Part shown: one piece after another, positions 57,411-64,000 of the stretch
How the letters are laid out: each line of letters begins with the position of its first letter
How positions within the stretch are numbered: position 1 is the stretch's first letter
Source: Takakia lepidozioides
Taxonomy: Eukaryota > Streptophyta > Takakiopsida > Takakiales > Takakiaceae
Assembly: GCA_030704615.1 (NCBI GenBank)
Contig: CM060733.1
Span: forward strand, 53,010,001-53,074,000
Length of the DNA: 64,000 bases
Direction: 5' to 3'
Notes under the pieces: generated by a model
Told to the model about the DNA's origin: nothing
Database searches by the model: none
The model's input: only the letters and a program-made list of their open reading frames with translations
Translations under genes and position numbers: made by a program

Positions 57411-59027
57411 AATTTCCCTTCTATCTAGATTCCTGCTTCCACAGACAGCTAAGAATTGCAGCTTCTCTTACACAGATGGATTCTCCCCCTGCAAAATTCC
57501 AAGTCCAATCCTCCTCTGCCGTCCTGCAGGCTGTTACTTAAATGCCGGACACTCAAGGAACCTGCCCTGCCCTGTTTGTCATGCACTCTTCCCATGCCCA
57601 TCCATGCCCATCACATCACACCCTCTTCATGCCCATCCAAACCATTCCTTCCTTCATTCATTCCTACAGCGATGCGCAGATTCCCGAGTCTTTAGAGGGA
57701 CCCATGTGTCTCAAGTTTGTCTTGTGCGACTTTCCAGCCTTTTTCTTCTCTCCTGTGGGTGAACTGGTAACTTCTGCAGCAGGGGATGGATCAGTGTCAC
57801 TCGCCCTGTGCATCTTATTAGTAGCATGCAATTGGCGTGCGATTAGCGATTGCTCCCCTCCTTTTGATGGAGCGGTAAAGACTAAAGACCATCTCAAGTT
57901 GTTATGTTTCTTTGTACTGTTCAGGCTACCTTCACAGTCACAGTCAAGTAGTAGGTGAATAAGTCTATGGCTGTGGAGGGGAGTGGCACAGGTGGGGCAT
58001 ACCCTGTCTGGTGATGAGTGTGGCAAACCAACCTCCTGTAATGAATTCACCATTTTCAGTAGGGTATTAGTGCATGCGGTCCGCCTTTAGAGACTAGTGC
58101 ATGCGTGGGACATCCATCATTCTAGATTCGTCCACCAGATTGCACGGCACTTGCTCCTAGCCTACATGATACAAGACTAAGTCCAACCCAAAACATGAGA
58201 TGGAGAGGTACAACGCCGACCAAGGATGTTGAACATTCTATTCCCCGAGCCCGGGATTGAACTAGCATTTGCCAGCGAAAACTTACACTGATGCGCGTTT
58301 CAAGATTTGTACTAGCTGCTGTTGTGAACTACTCACCGCCCACCACATCTCTTGGCCGAGACCAGTCGCAGGGGGGGAACTCTGCAGGAGCGAATCTTTT
58401 GTACTTTTTCTGACTTATGGAGGATTGAAGAGGCAATACATCATCTCTCATATTTAGGTGAGATCTCATATTTATTTTAGTGGTCTCAAGATTTGTTTCT
58501 TAGTTGTTAGATTCGAGACCAGGTTTAGCTGTAGCTTGAAGGTGTTCTGCATATAGCTGCAGATGGAGCTATTTGATGACTGCTCTGGCAGGTAGCCTGG
58601 CGCAGTACAGTCATCAGGTGTCTTGGTCCCGCTCCCTTCGTTGTTTCATCGTTTCTCTTTTCCTTCCATCTGTGTGGTAACTTGGGAACTACCTGCGACG
58701 ACGGAGACGCTGTTTCCTCACCTTGGGGGAAAGTGCTCATTGGAAAAGTTATTCTGTATTGAAAGAGGACGCTTCTCAGCATCCCACAGCATACCGAGTG
58801 GGGATTTTGAAGGAGAGCAATTTGGGTTTCCCACATCCAGAATTCCTTATGTAGAAACACAGCTAACAGTGACTCAAGTGGAAAACCCATTAGAGCAGTA
58901 TAGACAGACCCCAAGTGAGTTGCTAGCCATGTTCATGACCTCCTCTTGCTATGCAGTCAACAAGCTCGAAGTAAATATAGAACAGGCTCCTACTGACAAA
59001 AACTTCGTGGCCAATGCAGGGGGGAAG
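57411..59027. other. Gene-free stretch upstream of the E2 gene
   Basis: The largest minus-strand frame (57664-58053) has PDRVCPTCATPLHSHRLIHL, a possible Cys/His cluster, but no family was recognised. The minus-strand word TGCTAGTTCAATCCCGGG near 58250 resembles a tRNA B box without a matching A box. Confidence 0.35.
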
Positions 59028-61455
59028 GTGACCTCCCGAACAGCTTTTCCCTCCAAGTCTAGAATCTCACTGTGACCTCGAGCCGGCGCTCCAGTGGAGA
59101 TGAGGCCCACCCGGAGTCTTGTGGGGGGTGTTTCAATTGCTGCAAAATTGTATCAGCACCCAGAAAGCCCCCTTCTGCTCGTCGCCGCTTTCCCACTGTC
59201 CATGCCAATCCTGCCTCAATTGGAGTGATGTGTTGTTCCAATTCGTTGCCATAGAGGCACAAACCTGCCTCCAGGCGAAGACTGTCTCGAGCACCCAAAC
59301 CTGTCAGATGAATTTTCCCCTCGCTCTTATCCAGGATGGTTTTTGCCAAAGCACCTTCATTTGGCACTGAGATCTCAAAACCGTCCTCACCGGTGTACCT
59401 GTATTTGTCATGACACCCATTCACACAGTCGTTGAGTTCTTACTTTTCTTCAAGACTCCACATGGTCTTCTTTTCTACAACTGTGAAAAACTTAAGTCCC
59501 GTGCCTGCAAGAAAAATCTCAGGTAATTTCTAATCAAAATGCACCTGCAGACACACAAATAGGTTCTATCTTCAAATTGCAAAGGGACCAACTCTGGCCA
59601 AATGACCACTGAGTTCAAAGGATAAGGATGAAGCATGAGTTCAGCACAACATGCACTACACAGAAATATGTGTGCATATATACAAATTTCATTGTAACTA
59701 TGCAGAGTTGCGTCTGTTATTTCAACACTGAATTGTTTTCCTGGGGAATCCTTACCCTGAGAGAGAGAAGGTTTTGTTTGATAGATTACTTCACGCATTG
59801 TCTCTCTGTACTCCCCAGGGGAATACAGGACTGGACCAACTTGATGGCACACTACAGACGACTGCTGCATGATGCTCGGCAACGCCGTGCTTGAAAGAGA
59901 CACCAATATAGGCCAAGAAAGAAGCTTTCCAGGACCAATCGGACAAACTTAAGAGAGACACCCAGCCTTGCACTGTAGAGATCTACATCCCATACCTCTG
60001 TCACTCCACAAAGATGTGCAAAGAGAAGAAGCCAAGCCAAAAGGCCAGGTGTGTCATATTGCTTGGGTGTCGTTCATCAATTGAGTAGTAGCCAGCAAAG
60101 TAATAGTTTACACATGGATGCAATAAAATTGATAGTATCTGCTAGAAGGATTCCAGAACAGAATGTACCATTATCAGAACAAACACCCATGAAAAGAGAA
60201 TGTGCTGTATAACCAGTACTCTCTTCGAAGTGCGCACACAGAACCTCATATTTTCCAGGCAAAAGGCAAGGCAGAGGATCTGAGCCAGAATGTACCCAGT
60301 GCGGGTTAGAAAACATTCGGAGCCATTGATATCCAGAATTTTGAAGTCACTGAAGGAAAGCTTGGTCAGATCATCAGATGTAAGCTTCTGCAGCACCTCC
60401 ACTGCCAGGGGCCCCTGCAGAGCGAGCAATGACTGTTCATCATGCACGTGCCACCCTACAGCCTTACCCCCATCCTGGACGGGCTTCAAATGCTTTGCAA
60501 GGTGCGCCAAATCCTTGTCCCGACAGCCAGCATTCACCACCAGGTAGAGATGCTCATCCGTCACCTGCAGTTTGTTTCATGGGGTATACATCAGGGTGGT
60601 CTTCCATGGTACCAAACCAACCCCCAGGACTTAAATTGATAGAACGGACTTCATACATAAGAAATACTTGTCAGGACACACTCTGAAGCCTCAACAACCA
60701 GGAAATCAGTCTCCTTTGTCTCTGTACATTCCAGCTGAAAGCAAACCCACCAGAACCTTAATAAGAACTACCAAGTTCTATCTGCGGCTTGAGCTCATCA
60801 ACTAGGTAGACTTGCCAAAGTCACATCAGAACTCGAAAAAAGAGATGTCCACGAATTTGACCTACACTGCTTTTTCGTGGTAGACCTAGCAAAGTTCAAG
60901 TTCCAATGCCGCTCTTCCAGTCACTTATGTCCTACAGGCTTCACATTGTCGTAGAAAATAACATTGCAGAAAATGGGATCATCTCAAATCGCAATCAACC
61001 AACGATAAGCTTCCTGAAACAAGAAAGTAGAAAGATACCTTGGTAACGATGGCGTCATCAATTACACCCCCCTTCTCGTTTGTGAGCACCGATAGAGTTC
61101 ATGTTCCAGGCGTTAGGCCCACAATGTCAGCCACCACCAACGTTTCCAAGAAGGGAATGGCGTCAGGGCCCCGCAAGCTCAACCCGCACATATGGAACAC
61201 ACCGAAAAGACTGCCGTTGGCGCGGCAATTCAAAGTCGAGTCCATAATGCTGTCCTTGTACTGGATGGGCATGCTCCACCCTGCAAAGGGCACCATCTTA
61301 CCCCCATTTTCCACATGAAGATCATACAGGACAGTCTTTTTCAGGCTGCTCTCCTCGGCATAAGATCGGCGTGCAGTCTGGCCAAACGCATTGCTGTCCT
61401 GCTGTGCCACGCTACGCCGCAGGGCGGCACCCAGCTGCCAACCTGCCCGCCTCAT
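59028..61455 (-). pseudogene. Glycine cleavage system T-protein (aminomethyltransferase), damaged
   Basis: Exon 1 61039-61455: a mitochondrial presequence rich in Arg and Ala, then [20 protein letters not shown] and HMCGLSLRG. Exon 2 60296-60564: [20 protein letters not shown] and [16 protein letters not shown]. Exon 3 59028-59398: [16 protein letters not shown] and [20 protein letters not shown], then [19 protein letters not shown]. Borders and phases agree. Lesions: TGA at 61099-61101 replaces a Gly in exon 1; a frame change at a run of six (59123-59128); the sequence ends at GKAVREVT, so the last 70 or so residues are gone. LFGVFHMC also replaces the usual LFDVxHMC. The family transfers the aminomethyl carbon to tetrahydrofolate in photorespiration. 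This copy looks nonfunctional. Confidence 0.88.
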
Positions 61456-61491
61456 GGCTGCCAGCTGATGCCGGTGTGAGGCCCATGCAAT

Positions 61492-61590
61492 CCAACCCAC
61501 TTCTCAATCTCTCAAACCCAAACCGCACACCACTTCTCAATCTTTCAAAACTAGTGCAACCCACTTCCCAATCTCTCAAACCCAATGCGG
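61492..61590. repeat. Three imperfect copies of about 35 bp
   Basis: The word CCACTTC(T/C)CAATCT(C/T)TCAAA recurs three times just upstream of the T-protein start on its minus strand. Confidence 0.8.
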
Positions 61591-62667
61591 TGTCTGCTCC
61601 GTGCTCCAGAATCCGTCTACCATCCTCTTCCGTGTCTAATTCACGCAATGACCAGGAGCAACCTAGTCCGCAGCAGAAAAAGAGCAGGAGCAGAGTCCGT
61701 TGCAGGGTGAGGATACTAACTTAACCGGCATGGCTCGCGGATAAAGGGCACCAGCTTTATCCAGGCTCTTGTATGGCGTTGATTTTGAGCCTTTGAATGC
61801 TCCCTCTCCCCCTCCCTCTCCCCCTCCCTCTCCTTCCTCCAACACCAATCACAAAAAGCTTATGCAGCAAACTTTATTTGAAGCCACATTGGTGTATGTT
61901 GGATGTCGCCCACTATGGCAAACCCAACTACAGAAGTGGGTACCTTGGGACATCGAGTCCTTGGAGGAGGGCTGGACAACAGCATTGCTCAGGTTACAAG
62001 CTAGAAAAATGTCCACCTTCCAAATTTACAGCAATTGCCCTGAGGGGGTGAAGTGACATGCTTGCTTCAGCAAGAGTTTGCCTCTCCTCTCTTGGCCAAG
62101 TGCTTCGGCTTTTCGTATGCATTCAGCTTTCTGGACATTCTCTCAAGACAAAAACAAGATCAGGCAAGATTTACTAGGATTTAGACACGTACATCCAAAG
62201 AGGGATGAGGGAGGTTGAGTTTTCTCTCCATCTGTAGATAATAGGAAATTGGAGCCAAAATGGTATTGGTAGGTCAATGCAAAATGTTGGAATTTGTTTT
62301 CCGTCAGACCTTTGAAAACAACAAGCCATAAGATTCAATGGTCTGCTTAATGAGTAATTGAAACCTGTTTCGTCCTGTAATGCTGCATTTGGTCAATATA
62401 TTCTGTTGTGAGTCATCCCTTCGCCTTTGCTGCTCAAGGTACTTCAAAGGTAGAAGATGCACCAGTCTGAGAATTACACAGAAATCTATAAGATGGCTTG
62501 TCTCTCACCAGATATTTTCTTAAGCTTCCTAAGACCTCACCTACCACATTTACACAACTCAGCGGGTATAATATGGAGTTGCTTCACACGAGGGACCTTT
62601 CAGACCTCTTCATTTGTAGGTGTTATCCCAAATTGTGCAGCTTCGTCTTATGCAGACTTGCATGTTT
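61591..62667. other. Gene-free stretch
   Basis: It includes a short 12-bp tandem repeat of CTCCCTCTCCCC at about 61801-61840. No supported frame. Confidence 0.4.
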
Positions 62668-63110
62668 CTAAGGAATTGAAGTTTGTGAGACACCAGTTCT
62701 CAGAGTGCTGCCGTTGAGCAACAATAAATACTCAGATATAGCCTCCCCTTCCTTGTCCACCTCGATGTCATACTCTGCGAGAGGATCCCCTGTCAGATTC
62801 TGGGCGATCTCCACCTCCATCTCCTCATCACGATCATCAAGGTCATTTAACGTAGGACTTTCAGGCGCGGAGTCGTCTGTGCCCTGCTCTGCCGCTGAGG
62901 CATTGCTGGGAGCAGTTGGGTCAGAAGTGCTAGCTAACTGGTTCTGCAGCAGCTTCTCGATTGCCTCCGTGGGGTCCAGAGTCCCTTGCAGTGCCTTCAA
63001 CACTGATACAACAGTGTTAGTAATGTTTGAATCGGTTTAAGTCTTTCGAGTATGGACATGGACTCATCATCCTTACTTTCCAGTAGCTTTGTGCCCATTC
63101 ACAACGACCC
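62668..63110 (-). CDS. Two exons of an unidentified minus-strand gene (3' part)
   Basis: An exon after an AG at about 63004 reads LKALQGTLDPTEAIEKLLQN, then a Ser/Ala-rich spacer, LNDLDDRDEEMEVEIAQNL and YDIEVDKEGEAISEYLLLL, ending at a stop at 62668 or at a GTGTCT donor before it. An exon upstream (about 63075-63124) ends before GTAAGG and reads RCEWAQSYWK, joining in phase. The acidic, well-formed sequence looks like a real protein C-terminus. I do not recognise the family with enough certainty to name it. Confidence 0.45.
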
Positions 63111-63124
63111 CCCAGCCTGCGCTC

Positions 63125-64000
63125 GAGAAGGAGAAGGGGGACAGGTGGGCAATCAGAATGGGACTACGTTCCAGAAGGTTTGCTCCTAGGGCATTACCAG
63201 AGCAACATTAAAAGTAACATGAGAACCTAAAGCCAGAGGCAAGTGTTCACAAAACATTTTTGGTTGCCCAAGGCTGGGTGATCCATAATGCCCACCCAAT
63301 GACTAAACTCCACTGTGCCTGCTGCGCAGCACTGTTGGCTTTTGAAGATTTCAATTATCTTCATGTGAACTCTTAGACTCAAGTCACCGAAGCAGAAAGC
63401 CAGCCTCTAGTCACAAGGGCAGCGCTGGCCCTTCAATACGAGGACCAACTGTCTGGATGTAAGGGCACATGTACCTCTCTTTCTGTCAAATCCCATTGAC
63501 ATGAGCTCTGCCAGTGCTGTCTCATCTACAGGCCCATATCGTCGCTGCCCCCCCAACAATGTCTGTAGACAAACAGCCACCACTCAATATAGATTGCCAG
63601 AGCTTCACCTTGTGTATCACACAAAAAGGCAGGTGGTTTTGTATCCTGGAAAACCATTCTTTACTTACTAACAGCCGCAGTATCCTTCAGGCTTGTGGGA
63701 TACTATTTTAGGATCTCTTACTGAAATGGCTAAAGATGAGTTACTTAAATCAAGAAGCTGAACGAGTTAAGATAAAGTAAGCCAATAGTAGTACCCAATC
63801 TACTGGTTTACAGCCGATGATATGTTTATTGACAACACAACAAACAAACCAATCACAGCCATTCATCAAGACAATTCCAAGCCTACTGCCACACTCATGC
63901 ACAATGAAACAGCAGGGGAGCCACTTGAAACTGCACATCCTTTAAAAAAAAAAAAAAAAAAAAACTTTCTGCCATAATGACTAACAACAGTGCAAACAAA
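63125..64000. other. End of window without supported gene
   Basis: Probably intron of the gene above or intergenic DNA. A run of 21 A's at 63944-63964 could be a retroposon tail or a simple repeat. Confidence 0.35.

Noticed and set aside
58230-58330. tRNA gene or tRNA-derived SINE on the minus strand
   Set aside because: Only a B-box-like word is present; no A box at the right distance and no cloverleaf.
58623-59075. 150-codon plus-strand ORF
   Set aside because: Its last 50 bp are antisense to the T-protein relic and the rest has no recognisable feature; no CRISPR array or bacterial-type signal was seen anywhere in the window either.

Overview
This window looks like nuclear DNA of a land plant, probably a seed-free one such as a fern or lycophyte. 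Genes have many GT-AG introns. There is a PPR-DYW relic, an OSB-type organellar DNA-binding gene and a YLMG (YGGT) plastid gene. Exon-like pieces resembling a dynein heavy chain tail also occur; that family is retained only in plants with flagellate sperm, so it argues against a flowering plant if the identification is right.

Layout. 1-3.06 kb: gene-free repeats. 3.06-26.6 kb: a stack of nested retroelements. A LINE remnant is cut by a Ty1/copia element (5' LTR 4289-4516). The copia 3' LTR breaks off after about 31 nt, where a Ty3/gypsy-like region begins. That gypsy gag is interrupted twice: by a 2.5 kb insert carrying host-gene-like fragments (12108-14622), and by a complete minus-strand chromovirus (14764-21747) with 727-bp LTRs, a 5-bp target duplication (CAGGA) and a chromodomain. 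26.6-30.6 kb: repeats, with no gene I can support. 30.67-31.84 kb: an intronless receptor-like cytoplasmic kinase. 32.9-35.4 kb: a broken PPR-DYW gene (minus). 35.47-36.6 kb: an OSB-like gene or relic (minus). 37.2-43.3 kb: an intact six-exon FKBP15-type prolyl isomerase followed by its decayed tandem copy, with one IscA-type exon stranded between them. 43.6-44.4 kb: a YLMG/YGGT gene. 46.4-53.8 kb: a 13-exon scramblase-family gene (minus) with LINE-like debris in an intron. 56.26-57.41 kb: a six-exon UBC2/RAD6-like E2 (minus). 59.0-61.5 kb: a glycine-cleavage T-protein gene with a nonsense codon, a frameshift and a missing 3' end (minus). 62.67-63.1 kb: exons of an unidentified minus-strand gene.

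The genes do not form an operon-like unit. Several (OSB, PPR, YLMG, scramblase, T-protein, IscA) belong to families that work in plastids or mitochondria, but these are common in plant genomes and the clustering may be chance. The main themes are nested transposition, capture of gene fragments, and local duplication followed by decay. Exon boundaries were read by eye from GT-AG sites, reading phase and remembered family sequence; no alignment or expression data were used.
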